A stretch of 64,000 nucleotides of DNA from Melioribacteraceae bacterium (GTDB taxonomy: Bacteria; Bacteroidota; Ignavibacteria; Ignavibacteriales; Melioribacteraceae): assembly GCA_011525875.1 (NCBI GenBank), contig WYBN01000009.1:1-64000 (forward strand). Reading direction: 5' to 3'. A program made the translations under genes and the position numbers. Below the pieces are notes generated by a model. That model did no database searches. It had not been told where the DNA came from and was given only the letters and a program-made list of their open reading frames with translations. This document shows, piece by piece, positions 37,106 through 45,636 of the stretch. Positions within the stretch are counted from its first letter, which is position 1. Every line of letters starts with the position of its first letter.

Positions 37106-38467
37106 TCAGTTAAAATATTCCCGTTCTCTGAAACTGACTCCCAATTCTTCAGTGACAAACTTTTTTGCTTCTTCAGAATCAACCTGGCTGAGACCTACAA
37201 TTGACATAACAACGTTTGTGTAGTTTTTTGCCTTCTTAGCGAAATCTATCATTTCGGCGTGCATCTCAGGAGTTACTCTCATTAATTTTGCATATTGATC
37301 CGGGTAAACGGAGTTGAGACTTATAGAAACAGTGTCAATAAGGTTTTTTAGTTCGGGAGTAATATCCCTCTTATTGATAAAATTACCGTGCCCGTCGGTA
37401 TTCATTCTTGTCTTTCCGCCGTTATCTTTAACATATTTAGCAATATTCTTTACAACATCCCAGCGTATAGTCGGTTCGCCATACCCGCAAAAAACAACCT
37501 CGGAATATTTTTTCGGGTCGCCTATTTCCTCTAAATACTTTTCAGCGGGAGGCTCCTCCGATTTTGTCATTTTTAAATTGTATCCTTTAATAACAGCTTC
37601 TCCCTTACGGTCGCAAAATACGCAATCGGCATTGCATCGATTCGTAACATTTATGTAGAGAGCGTTTCCAATTTGATATGTGAAAGTTAAATTCATTTTT
37701 TCTCCGATGCCAAATAATCTATAAGCATTGTATGAAGTGGTTCTTGCAATATCGTTTAAGGTCAGGTTATGCACTTCCGCTATTTTTTGAGCAACCAATA
37801 TTACATAGGCAGGCTCATTCCTTTTGCCGCGGTGAGGAACCGGCGTCATAAAAGGCGAATCCGTTTCGAGAAGCAGATTCTCCGTTTCAATACGTTTGAG
37901 AGTATTGCGCAAGTTGTCAAATTTCTTGAATGTAATATTCCCAGGGAAAGATATTAAATGCCCCAGCTCAACAAGTTCTCTTGCATCTGCGATACTGCCT
38001 GCAAAACAATGATACTGTGCCTTTAAGCCAGTGTTGGCATATTTGCGGGCAAAACTCATAATATCGTCATTAGATTCACGGTTATGAATAATAACGGGTT
38101 TATTCAACTCGAGTGCTAACTCAATTTGCTTTTGAAAAGCAAGTAATTGTGTCTCCCTTGGAGAAAAGTCATAGTAATAATCTAATCCGATTTCGCCTAT
38201 AGCTCTCACTTTTGGGTGAGAGGAGAGTTCTCTTAAATCTTTTATCCAATCGTCATTCCATTTTTCAGTATCATGCGGATGTATTCCAACTGCAGCAAAT
38301 ATAGAATCATATCTCTCTGCCAATTGAACTGCTTGTTTGGATGTGGTTAGATTTGTTCCTGGGACCAGCAAATATTTTACGCCAGCGTCCCTGGCATTTT
38401 CTAATACCTCGTCAAGGTCGTTTTCGTAATTCTTAAAAAATAAATGTGCGTGTGTATCTACAAACAT
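37106..38467 (-). CDS. Fusion of TatD-type hydrolase and a short radical SAM domain
   Basis: A 453-residue two-domain protein. Residues 1-255 are a complete TatD metal-dependent hydrolase: DTHAHL, GEIGLDYY, IIHNRES, YHCFAGS and ETDSPFMTPVPHRGKRN. From about 262 a compact radical SAM domain follows (INVTNRCNADCVFC, cluster cysteines about 278, 282 and 285, then CGYGEPTIRWD). Separate TatD-associated radical SAM proteins are known as neighbours, and here both are one chain. The role is unknown. The ATG at 38467 is favoured over TTG 38479. Between purM and prmA on the same strand. Confidence 0.88.
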   Translation of the reverse strand: MFVDTHAHLFFKNYENDLDEVLENARDAGVKYLLVPGTNLTTSKQAVQLAERYDSIFAAVGIHPHDTEKWNDDWIKDLRELSSHPKVRAIGEIGLDYYYDFSPRETQLLAFQKQIELALELNKPVIIHNRESNDDIMSFARKYANTGLKAQYHCFAGSIADARELVELGHLISFPGNITFKKFDNLRNTLKRIETENLLLETDSPFMTPVPHRGKRNEPAYVILVAQKIAEVHNLTLNDIARTTSYNAYRLFGIGEKMNLTFTYQIGNALYINVTNRCNADCVFCDRKGEAVIKGYNLKMTKSEEPPAEKYLEEIGDPKKYSEVVFCGYGEPTIRWDVVKNIAKYVKDNGGKTRMNTDGHGNFINKRDITPELKNLIDTVSISLNSVYPDQYAKLMRVTPEMHAEMIDFAKKAKNYTNVVMSIVGLSQVDSEEAKKFVTEELGVSFREREYFN

Positions 38468-38485
38468 CGTTTCTTTCAATAATTG

Positions 38486-39481
38486 TTATACAACTTTGCC
38501 TATTTCGAAAGCAGGTTCGCTGAATTCCTTTGCAATAGATATAACTTTATCAACGTCATTCTTTGAAACAATCGCGATTAAACCAATACCAAGATTAAAT
38601 GTAAGCCTCATTTCATCGCTGCTGATATTGCCGGTTTTTTGGATTAATTCAAAAATTTCCGGCAACTTCCATGCAGCCCAATCAATTTTAATAGACAAAC
38701 CGCCTGGAATTACTCTTTTAGTGTTCCCGATAATGCCGCCGCCAGTGACGTGCGAAAATGCTTTTATTTTAATTTCTCTTTTCAGCCGGTTTATTAATTT
38801 TAAATAAGATTTATGAACTCTTAACAGTTCTTCTCCGAGGGGAAGTTCAAATCCGGGAAGGGTTTCTGTGATATCATAATTTTCCAAAAGAATTTTTCTC
38901 GCAAGCGAATATCCGTTTGTATGAAGACCTGATGATTTGATGCCGATTAGTGCATCTCCTTTCAGGACATTTTTTCCGTTGATAATTTCATCTTTCTCGA
39001 CTATGCCTACAATTGTTCCGGACATATCATATTCGTTTTCGTCATATAACCCGGGCATCTCAGCCGTCTCGCCGCCTATTAATGCCACTTCATTTTCTTT
39101 ACAGGCTTTGGTGAATCCCTCCATTATTTTAACGAACTTGTCGGGTATAAGTTTTCCGAAGGCGATGTAATCCAGAAAGTATAATGGTTTAGCGCCGCAA
39201 ACAGCTATGTCATTTACGCAGTGATTAACAAGGTCTTGACCTATCGTATCGTGTTTATCGAGCATGAAAGCAATTTTTAGTTTTGTTCCTACTCCGTCAA
39301 CACTTGAGACAAGAACAGGATTAGAATATGATTTTAAGTCCATTTCGTATAAAGCTCCGAAATGACCAATATCTGTCAGTACATTTTTGCTAAAAGTAGA
39401 TTTTACCAAGGATTTAATTCTCGAAACAGATTCCTCGCCGGCTTTAATATCTACTCCAGCAGATTTATAAGTTGAATTCAA
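38486..39481 (-). CDS. purM: Phosphoribosylformylglycinamidine cyclo-ligase (AIR synthetase)
   Basis: A 331-residue purine-pathway enzyme making AIR from FGAM. Seen are SSVDGVGTKLKIAF, the ATP-site segment HCVNDIAVCGAKPLYFLDY, LIGGETAEMPGLY and SGLHTNGYSLAR, then FSHVTGGGIIGN. The start is TTG at 39481, supported by AGGA eight bases upstream. No ATG is available near the family's usual N-terminus. Confidence 0.95.
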   Translation of the reverse strand: MNSTYKSAGVDIKAGEESVSRIKSLVKSTFSKNVLTDIGHFGALYEMDLKSYSNPVLVSSVDGVGTKLKIAFMLDKHDTIGQDLVNHCVNDIAVCGAKPLYFLDYIAFGKLIPDKFVKIMEGFTKACKENEVALIGGETAEMPGLYDENEYDMSGTIVGIVEKDEIINGKNVLKGDALIGIKSSGLHTNGYSLARKILLENYDITETLPGFELPLGEELLRVHKSYLKLINRLKREIKIKAFSHVTGGGIIGNTKRVIPGGLSIKIDWAAWKLPEIFELIQKTGNISSDEMRLTFNLGIGLIAIVSKNDVDKVISIAKEFSEPAFEIGKVV

Positions 39482-39613
39482 TTACTTCGTCCTATTATTT
39501 TTTATTGACATGCAAAAGATATTAAATGAAACATAATTTATCCGTTTTTTGTAAAAAAATGCCAAATTGTGATTTTTTTGATTGCCTTTAAACGGTTACA
39601 AATGAAAGTCTTT

Positions 39614-39646
39614 ACTTTTTTTGGTACTTTTGCCACCTAAAAAAGT
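39614..39646. promoter_or_regulatory. Candidate HrcA operator: 12-N9-12 inverted repeat upstream of hrcA
   Basis: ACTTTTTTTGGT and ACCTAAAAAAGT form inverted arms with one mismatch, separated by exactly nine bases, and end 24 bases before the hrcA ATG. The canonical HrcA site CIRCE also has a nine-base spacer, but its arms (TTAGCACTC) are different and absent here. The geometry and place suggest an autoregulatory operator. A-tract bias could produce part of the match by chance. Confidence 0.45.
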
Positions 39647-39670
39647 TTTATTTATAAGTATTTTGAAGTA

Positions 39671-40723
39671 ATGGACGTTTACGAATTATCCGATAGAGAA
39701 AAAGCGATTCTGCGGTTTGTTGTCCACCAGTTTATTCTGACGGCAAGCCCAGTTGGCTCGAGGAATATTTCCAAGAGATATGACATTGGTTTATCGCCTG
39801 CAACTATACGAAATATTATGGCTGACCTCGAAGATTCCGGTCTGCTTGACCATCCGCATACTTCAGCCGGGCGTATTCCTACAGATAGAGGATATAGAAT
39901 TTACGTAGACACGTTGATGGATCCGCCCTATTTAGCTGAAATCGAAAAACTGAAAGTCGAAAACTCTATTGATGCAAATTCGATGGATACAAGCGAGCTG
40001 TTGAGAGTTACTTCCGTCATTTTGAGCGAACTTACAAATCAACTCGCCTGCATTACCTTCCCGAAATTTGAGAATGCGGTTCTTGATAAACTTCAGATCA
40101 TTTCATTAGCTGCATCGCGTATTTTGGTGGTATTAACAATCAAATCCGGGTTGATTAAAACCATCACTTTAGAAATTGATTCGGATGTTGATGCTGCGAA
40201 GTTGAATGATGTTCAGCAGATATTAAACGAGAAACTATCTGGACTCAAGTTTTCAGAAATAAGGAAAACTTTCAGCGAAAGGTTGAAAGAATATAACCAT
40301 GAAAACTTCAAGCCGATTGTCAGAGTTTTTGTGGATTCTATTGATAAAATATTCACTGATGCTGATTATATGAATAAAGCTGTAATTTCTGGCGCATCAA
40401 AAATTCTTAAACAACCGGAATTTGAAGACCTTCAAAACCTTCAGGGCATTATTGAACTGATCGAAAACAAAGATGTCATAATTCATCTTATGGAAAGAGA
40501 AAAATCGAAAACGTATTCTCACGCTTCCATTACTATTGGCAGCGAGAACCCAGAAAAGCAATTTTCGGATTACAGCATGATTACAAAGGAGTATAGGATT
40601 GGCGATGCGCTTGGAACAGTGGGTATTATCGGACCAAAACGGATGGAATATTCACGTATTGTTGCCGCCGTTGTTTATGTTGCCGAATCATTAACCAAGG
40701 AATTAAAAAAAACAAGCATATAA
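39671..40723 (+). CDS. hrcA: Heat-inducible transcriptional repressor HrcA
   Basis: A 350-residue repressor of heat-shock genes. The N-terminal winged helix is clear (YELSDREKAILRFVVHQF, then GSRNISKRYDIGLSPATIRNIMADLE and HPHTSAGRIPTDRGYRIYVD). The C-terminal part has IGSENP and GDALGTVGIIGPKRMEYSR, diagnostic for HrcA. It opens a run with grpE and dnaJ. HrcA normally needs GroEL for activity, and no groEL is in the window. Confidence 0.96.
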   Translation: MDVYELSDREKAILRFVVHQFILTASPVGSRNISKRYDIGLSPATIRNIMADLEDSGLLDHPHTSAGRIPTDRGYRIYVDTLMDPPYLAEIEKLKVENSIDANSMDTSELLRVTSVILSELTNQLACITFPKFENAVLDKLQIISLAASRILVVLTIKSGLIKTITLEIDSDVDAAKLNDVQQILNEKLSGLKFSEIRKTFSERLKEYNHENFKPIVRVFVDSIDKIFTDADYMNKAVISGASKILKQPEFEDLQNLQGIIELIENKDVIIHLMEREKSKTYSHASITIGSENPEKQFSDYSMITKEYRIGDALGTVGIIGPKRMEYSRIVAAVVYVAESLTKELKKTSI

Positions 40724-40741
40724 ATTATTTAAAGGGAATAT

Positions 40742-41425
40742 ATGAAAGATAAGAAGCAGAAATTTGAAACAAATGATGATAATAAAATTGAAATAGAGCG
40801 CCTCGACAAGAGGAGCAATAAAACTGTTGAACCCGATACTGAAAACAAAGATCAAGCGATATCCGGCGTTAATGAAATTCAAGGAAATGTTATCAAAGAA
40901 ATCGAAGCAAAACTTGAAGAAGCATTGAACAGAATAAGTGAACTTGAAGATATTAATAAAGATTTAAACGAAAGGCTATTACGCAGAGCGGCAGAATTCG
41001 AAAATTATAAAAGAAGAACGGAAAATGATCAACTGAATTTTATTAAATATGCCGCAGAAAATTTTATTAAGAAAATCATTCCTGTCTATAATGATCTTCA
41101 AAGATCGCTTCAGCATACAGAAAAGTCCAACAACGGTAAATCCTTAGCTGAAGGTTTGAAGCTTGTATTCGATAAATTTTCAAAAGTGCTTGAGGAGCAG
41201 GGAGTAAAAAAAATTGAAACTGTCGGTAAGGAGTTTGATTTTAATTTACACGAAGCTCTTCTTCAGCAGCAAGCGCCCGGAGTTGAAGCGAACACAGTAA
41301 TCGAAGAAGTTGAACCGGGGTACATTTATAAGGATAAAGTTCTAATCCACGCAAAGGTGATTGTAAACACTGGTCATGCCGATGCGGATACATCCGGATC
41401 AGAAAAGGCTGAAGAAGGTAAATAA
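40742..41425 (+). CDS. grpE: Nucleotide exchange factor GrpE
   Basis: A 227-residue co-chaperone that releases ADP from DnaK. The long N-terminal coiled coil ([20 protein letters not shown]) leads into the core [17 protein letters not shown] and the beta domain with [15 protein letters not shown] and [15 protein letters not shown]. The N-terminal 45 residues are charged and disordered-looking. Same-strand spacing of 18 bases to hrcA and eight to dnaJ indicates one operon. Confidence 0.95.
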   Translation: MKDKKQKFETNDDNKIEIERLDKRSNKTVEPDTENKDQAISGVNEIQGNVIKEIEAKLEEALNRISELEDINKDLNERLLRRAAEFENYKRRTENDQLNFIKYAAENFIKKIIPVYNDLQRSLQHTEKSNNGKSLAEGLKLVFDKFSKVLEEQGVKKIETVGKEFDFNLHEALLQQQAPGVEANTVIEEVEPGYIYKDKVLIHAKVIVNTGHADADTSGSEKAEEGK

Positions 41426-41433
41426 AGAGGACT

Positions 41434-42558
41434 ATGATGGGCAAACGCGATTATTATGAAATTTTAGGTGTTGAAAAAAATGCCGGGCAGGATGAAATCA
41501 AAAAAGCTTATCGAAAATTAGCTATGCAGTTTCATCCGGACAGAAATCCGGGCAATAAAGAAGCCGAAGAAAAATTTAAAGAAGCCGCCGAAGCATACGA
41601 AGTGCTTAGCAATCAGGAGAAAAGAGCCAAATACGATAGGTTCGGACACAGCGGATTAAAAGGCGGGCAGGATTTTCACGGCTTTTCAAATGTGAATGAT
41701 ATCTTTAGTCACTTCTCGGATATTTTCGGCGGGACGTTCGGCGGCTCGTCAATTTTTGATGATTTTTTTGGAACTTCGGGCAGAAGCAGCGGGGGCAGAT
41801 CGCGAGGCGGCGGAACTCCCGGTTCTGATCTTAAAATTGTTCTTAAACTGACTCTCGAAGAAATTGCATCCGGAACAACAAAAAAAATAAAAATAAAAAA
41901 ATATAAAACTTGTTCTTCATGCAATGGAACTGGGGCTAAAGACAGCGGTTCATTCAAGACATGTTCCGCCTGCAATGGAACAGGCGAGGTTCGACAGGTA
42001 TCCAGATCAATCTTTGGGCAGTTTGTCAATATTCAGCCGTGCAGCAACTGCAGCGGAAGCGGTAAAGTAATTTCTTCGCCATGTACAAGCTGCCACAGTG
42101 AAGGGAGAGTTTATGAAGAATCTACAATAAAGATAAATGTTCCTGCCGGAGTCACTGATAATAGTTATATGACACTTAGGGGCGAAGGCAACGCAGGGAA
42201 AAACGGAGGATCACCGGGAGATATTATTGTTGTTTTTCAGGAACTTGAACATGAATATTTTACCCGTGAGGGCGACAATGTCATCTACGATCTTTTTATC
42301 AGCTTCCCTGAAGCAGTGCTTGGAACCGAAGTTGAAATTCCCACTTTAAACGGGCGGGCAAAATTAAAAATTGAGTCCGGAACGCAGCCAGGCAAATATT
42401 TAAAAATGAGAGAAAAAGGAATACAGCACTTAAACCGACACGGCGCCGGCGATCAGTTGGTTAAAATTAATATTTTTGTGCCCGATAAAATATCAGCAAA
42501 GGAAAAAGAATTGCTGAAGGAATTACAGAAACTGCCTAATATAAAGGTGCCCGAATAA
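41434..42558 (+). CDS. dnaJ: Chaperone protein DnaJ
   Basis: A 374-residue type A J-protein. The J-domain carries [15 protein letters not shown] with the HPD motif. A G/F region follows, then four zinc-finger units: [24 protein letters not shown] and CTSCHSEG. The last deviates from CxxCxGxG but keeps both cysteines. It stimulates DnaK ATPase and holds unfolded substrates. An AGAGG element precedes two adjacent ATG codons (41434 and 41437). dnaK itself is not in the window. Confidence 0.96.
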   Translation: MMGKRDYYEILGVEKNAGQDEIKKAYRKLAMQFHPDRNPGNKEAEEKFKEAAEAYEVLSNQEKRAKYDRFGHSGLKGGQDFHGFSNVNDIFSHFSDIFGGTFGGSSIFDDFFGTSGRSSGGRSRGGGTPGSDLKIVLKLTLEEIASGTTKKIKIKKYKTCSSCNGTGAKDSGSFKTCSACNGTGEVRQVSRSIFGQFVNIQPCSNCSGSGKVISSPCTSCHSEGRVYEESTIKINVPAGVTDNSYMTLRGEGNAGKNGGSPGDIIVVFQELEHEYFTREGDNVIYDLFISFPEAVLGTEVEIPTLNGRAKLKIESGTQPGKYLKMREKGIQHLNRHGAGDQLVKINIFVPDKISAKEKELLKELQKLPNIKVPE

Positions 42559-42566
42559 AAAATTTT

Positions 42567-43076
42567 TTGGGTGATGAAATCGAAAAGCTTAAAGAAATAA
42601 TAAATAAGTATGGATTCACCTGGCAGGAAGCAAAAATAATATTGTTTTTATCTTCGGTGCTGATTGCGGGAACCATAATACATCTGATCAGAGAAGCGGG
42701 AGAAGATGATAATAAAAAGCAGTTCGATTATTCGAAAAGCGACAGTATATTTCTCGGGGGCAAAAATAAAATTAACGAGACTAAAATAAATGATAAAAAA
42801 GTTGATTCTGAACCAGAACTTTTGGATTTTAGCACAAATAAATTATCTAAAGAAAAAGATAAGACGGTCGAAAAGAGTAATGCCAAAGTTAATTTGAACA
42901 CAGCCGATTTGGAAATTTTAATCTCTCTGCCTGGCATTGGCGAGAAAACTGCTGAAAGTATTATTTTACTAAGAAAGAAAAAAGGGAAATTCAGCAGGGT
43001 GGATGAGCTGCTGGAAATAAAAGGTATCGGTCAAGCTAAGCTGGCTAAGTTAAAAGAGTTTTTAATTATTGAATAA
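42567..43076 (+). CDS. Membrane-anchored helix-hairpin-helix protein (ComEA-like)
   Basis: A 169-residue protein with one transmembrane segment (AKIILFLSSVLIAGTIIHLI, about 21-40), a charged linker of about 60 residues and a C-terminal pair of HhH motifs (VNLNTADLEILISLPGIGEKTA, VDELLEIKGIGQAKL). This is the plan of ComEA, the DNA receptor of natural competence, although the N-terminal segment before the helix is longer than usual. The only nearby start is TTG 42567. It follows dnaJ by eight bases and leads into the single-pass and PilM-like genes. Confidence 0.83.
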   Translation: MGDEIEKLKEIINKYGFTWQEAKIILFLSSVLIAGTIIHLIREAGEDDNKKQFDYSKSDSIFLGGKNKINETKINDKKVDSEPELLDFSTNKLSKEKDKTVEKSNAKVNLNTADLEILISLPGIGEKTAESIILLRKKKGKFSRVDELLEIKGIGQAKLAKLKEFLIIE

Positions 43077-43097
43077 AAGTTATTCCCCGGAGGAAAA

Positions 43098-43655
43098 ATG
43101 ACAAAAAGATCAGAACCGTGGTACATTCACGCAGTTTTATATGTGATAATAATAGTTTTAGCCTATGTCTTAATAAGGGTTGCTATAATTGAACCTACTG
43201 AAGTTATAGAAAAAGAGAACTACTACCGGGAAGAAAGCAGATTAAGAATGATGAATCTTCGCGAAGCGCAAGTTCTTTGGGAAAAACGCAACAAAAAATT
43301 TACAGACAATATCGACAGTCTGATTTCATTCATCAAAACAGATACCGGCGTTGCAAGGGTTATTCAGGGCTTTGATTCGGTTATGAACCGTTCAACCAAT
43401 CCTTTTAAACCACTAAAGAGCGGAGAGTTTGTTCCAGAATCACTTTATCGTTCGCCAAAATCAGGAAGGAGTTTTGTCATTAAAATTGATACGACTTTGC
43501 AGGTTGACACCATCATCAATCAAAGGGGAAGAATCATCAAAATTGATTCCACAACGGTCTACGGCAGAAGATATGTGATTGAAAACCCCGACAGCAAAGA
43601 CAAGATAGGAGATTTATTCTCCGATGCTTTGAAAAACACTGCATCCTGGGAATAG
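43098..43655 (+). CDS. Single-pass membrane protein of unknown function
   Basis: A 185-residue protein with a strong ribosome binding site (GGAGG). Residues 10-30 form a signal anchor (HAVLYVIIIVLAYVLIRVAII). The outside part opens with a helical segment NLREAQVLWEKRNKKFTDNIDSLISFIK and continues as a beta-rich domain with LYRSPKSGRSFVIKIDTT. The REAQ-x-W/Y and FTDNIDSLI wording resembles pseudopilin-like or minor Bacteroidota envelope proteins, but I cannot assign a family. It sits between a ComEA-like and a PilM-like gene, which suggests a role in the same envelope complex. Confidence 0.7.
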   Translation: MTKRSEPWYIHAVLYVIIIVLAYVLIRVAIIEPTEVIEKENYYREESRLRMMNLREAQVLWEKRNKKFTDNIDSLISFIKTDTGVARVIQGFDSVMNRSTNPFKPLKSGEFVPESLYRSPKSGRSFVIKIDTTLQVDTIINQRGRIIKIDSTTVYGRRYVIENPDSKDKIGDLFSDALKNTASWE

Positions 43656-43665
43656 ATATTTCGAT

Positions 43666-44586
43666 ATGGCTTTACATGAAGACCATGCGGGCATTCACTT
43701 AACAAGCACAAAACTTCGATTAGTAGAAGTCGGGTCTGAAGCAAAAAAATATTTATTGGAGAACGTTGATGAGGTTTATTACAACGACTTAATTAACTTC
43801 GACGAAAAAGAAACGAAACTTATCACCGTTCTCCAATCAGCATTAAATGAAATAAGCTACAAAAAACCTCTCACTGCAAAACAGATTTCCTTTGCGCTTC
43901 CTTCAAATGTATTCAGAATATTTACCGTACCATTCGAAGAAGCTTTAAGAAAAAATGATCTTGAAGAGCATCTCCGGTGGGAACTTTCGGTTCTTTATCC
44001 ATTCATAGACCTTGGCAACATATCAATACAGAGCATCAAGGTTTCGGAAAGCGGTATATTAAAAAAGAAATCTATTATCGTTTTAGGAATATCTAAAAAC
44101 ATTTTGAAAATGCTTAATAAACTCTGCCGGAGAAATAATTTTACGCTGAAATATGTGGACAATGAACATGCTGCCGCAAATAACAATATAATCCTGGAAA
44201 ATTATTCATCGCTCGGAAATCTTTATCTTTCAGTGTTTCTTGCCGAGAATTACGTAAGTCTGATCATGTTAGAAAACGGTATGCCCGTATATGTTAAATA
44301 TAGAGAGCAAGGCGCTACTTCCGATCCGGCAAGGATTTTAAATTACGAATTAAGCGTGATGGCTTCCGAACTTGAGCTTACTTCGGATATTTCTTTGTCC
44401 TATCTGTTCTGTGATCATTTGCCGGATGATGATTTAGCAGAAATTAGAAAAGAAACCGGGCTTGGCTTAAACAGAATAAACCCCTTTAATAATATTACAT
44501 TGAATGACGCTTTAACAAGCGATGAATTAGTTAAGAGCAAAAGCCGCTCGTTTGCATCTGCCGCAGGATTGGCATACAGACTTTAA
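43666..44586 (+). CDS. PilM-like actin-fold protein
   Basis: A 306-residue soluble protein. Its layout follows type IV pilus protein PilM: GIHLTSTKLRLVEV at the N-terminus, QISFALPSNVFRIFTVPF, then HLRWELSVLYPFIDL, a mid-chain YVDNEHAAANN segment, LYLSVFLAENYVSLIMLENG and a terminal SFASAAGLAYRL. PilM is an actin-like inner-membrane-associated assembly factor. The nucleotide-binding loops are weakly conserved here. No PilN, PilO, PilQ or pilin gene is recognisable next to it, so it may belong to a reduced or divergent apparatus. Last gene of the hrcA-led run. Confidence 0.72.
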   Translation: MALHEDHAGIHLTSTKLRLVEVGSEAKKYLLENVDEVYYNDLINFDEKETKLITVLQSALNEISYKKPLTAKQISFALPSNVFRIFTVPFEEALRKNDLEEHLRWELSVLYPFIDLGNISIQSIKVSESGILKKKSIIVLGISKNILKMLNKLCRRNNFTLKYVDNEHAAANNNIILENYSSLGNLYLSVFLAENYVSLIMLENGMPVYVKYREQGATSDPARILNYELSVMASELELTSDISLSYLFCDHLPDDDLAEIRKETGLGLNRINPFNNITLNDALTSDELVKSKSRSFASAAGLAYRL

Positions 44587-44616
44587 TGCGGAGTCGAGTT
44601 ATGTTGTTTATTCGAT

Positions 44617-44856
44617 TTAATCGATAAACAATTTGTCTTTAATATTCATCAAACTTCTGAAATCGGAGATAGAATTACCGTGGACGCTCATGCCTATAAT
44701 ATTGGATTGATTATCTTCTAGTAATTCAAAGTACTTTTCACCGTAAGAAAAAAATGTTGACTTACCGTTCTCAAATACTCTGGCTTGTAGTTGATTAAGT
44801 TTTGATTTAGTTGATTGCAGAGGTAAAGGCTGGTTAAAAGTTATTCTATAAATCAT
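44617..44856 (-). CDS. Small hypothetical cytoplasmic protein
   Basis: A 79-residue protein on the strand opposite to its neighbours. The start is supported by AAGGAAC about six bases upstream. It opens MIYRITFNQPLPLQ and has a mixed beta/alpha pattern (STFFSYGEKYFELLEDNQSNIIG), with no signal or membrane segment. No family recognised. It lies between the PilM-like gene and rsmD. Confidence 0.58.
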   Translation of the reverse strand: MIYRITFNQPLPLQSTKSKLNQLQARVFENGKSTFFSYGEKYFELLEDNQSNIIGMSVHGNSISDFRSLMNIKDKLFID

Positions 44857-45010
44857 TTAAGTTCCTTTTACCTTTATTAGTTGTTTGGAAGTGAGTTGAT
44901 TATCTGAAGTGCAAAATAGGAAGTCTTTAAATAATATGAAACAATTTTTTAAAAAAAATTTATCATGGGAATTTTTATTTTAACTATAACAAAAATTTCA
45001 ATTTGAAAAA

Positions 45011-45556
45011 ATGAGAATTATCTCGGGCTTGTATAAAGGTCATCCGATAAAATTTCCAAAATCGAAATTAGTAAGACCTACTACAGATAAGAACAAGGAA
45101 TCGATATTTAACTACTTGAATAATCATATCGATTTTGACGGCTGCAATGTTTGTGATATCTATGCCGGCAGCGGCAGCCTTGGTTTAGAAGCCTTAAGCC
45201 GCGGCGCTGAGGAAGTTCATTTTGTAGAAAAAAATTACAATGTTATAAAAATCTTAACTGAAAATATTGCCAGAATAGATAAAGAAAATAAATGTAAGAT
45301 CTTTAAGACCGATGCGGTTAAGTTTACTTCCGAATCACCGCCTTCTTCATACGATCTTATTCTTGCAGACCCTCCGTTTTTTAAGTTTGATGTATATACA
45401 GTTGTTAAAAACATTATTTCCAAAAATTTTTTAAGCGCAGAGGGAATATTAGTAGTCGAAAGATCAGTTCAAACATTAAGAGAAGATTCCGAAAATTTTG
45501 GAGTTGATCCGATCAAAAGATTAGGCGACAGCGTGATTTTTAGATTCGACCAATAA
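45011..45556 (+). CDS. rsmD: 16S rRNA (guanine966-N2)-methyltransferase
   Basis: A 181-residue SAM-dependent enzyme. MRIISGLYKGHPI and the segment RPTTDKNKESIFNYL are typical of RsmD. The SAM site is CDIYAGSGSLGLEALSRGA and the catalytic motif is LADPPFF. It modifies the 30S subunit late in assembly. Confidence 0.94.
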   Translation: MRIISGLYKGHPIKFPKSKLVRPTTDKNKESIFNYLNNHIDFDGCNVCDIYAGSGSLGLEALSRGAEEVHFVEKNYNVIKILTENIARIDKENKCKIFKTDAVKFTSESPPSSYDLILADPPFFKFDVYTVVKNIISKNFLSAEGILVVERSVQTLREDSENFGVDPIKRLGDSVIFRFDQ

Positions 45557-45611
45557 TAAACACCGCTTTTGACCTTCGATTCTGCCGTTCTGCTGAAAAT
45601 CACTATATTTG

Positions 45612-45632
45612 CACCTAAAAAAATCAGAGGTG
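45612..45632 (+). promoter_or_regulatory. Hairpin that could mask the glyS ribosome binding site
   Basis: CACCT at 45612-45616 is complementary to AGGTG at 45628-45632, an arm that includes part of the glyS Shine-Dalgarno AGAGG. Folded, it would hide the initiation region. The stem is only five pairs, so biological relevance is uncertain. Confidence 0.3.
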
Positions 45633-45636
45633 AATC

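Noticed and set aside
39482..39670. Canonical CIRCE element before hrcA
   Set aside because: TTAGCACTC-N9-GAGTGCTAA is absent. Only the unrelated 12-N9-12 repeat is there.
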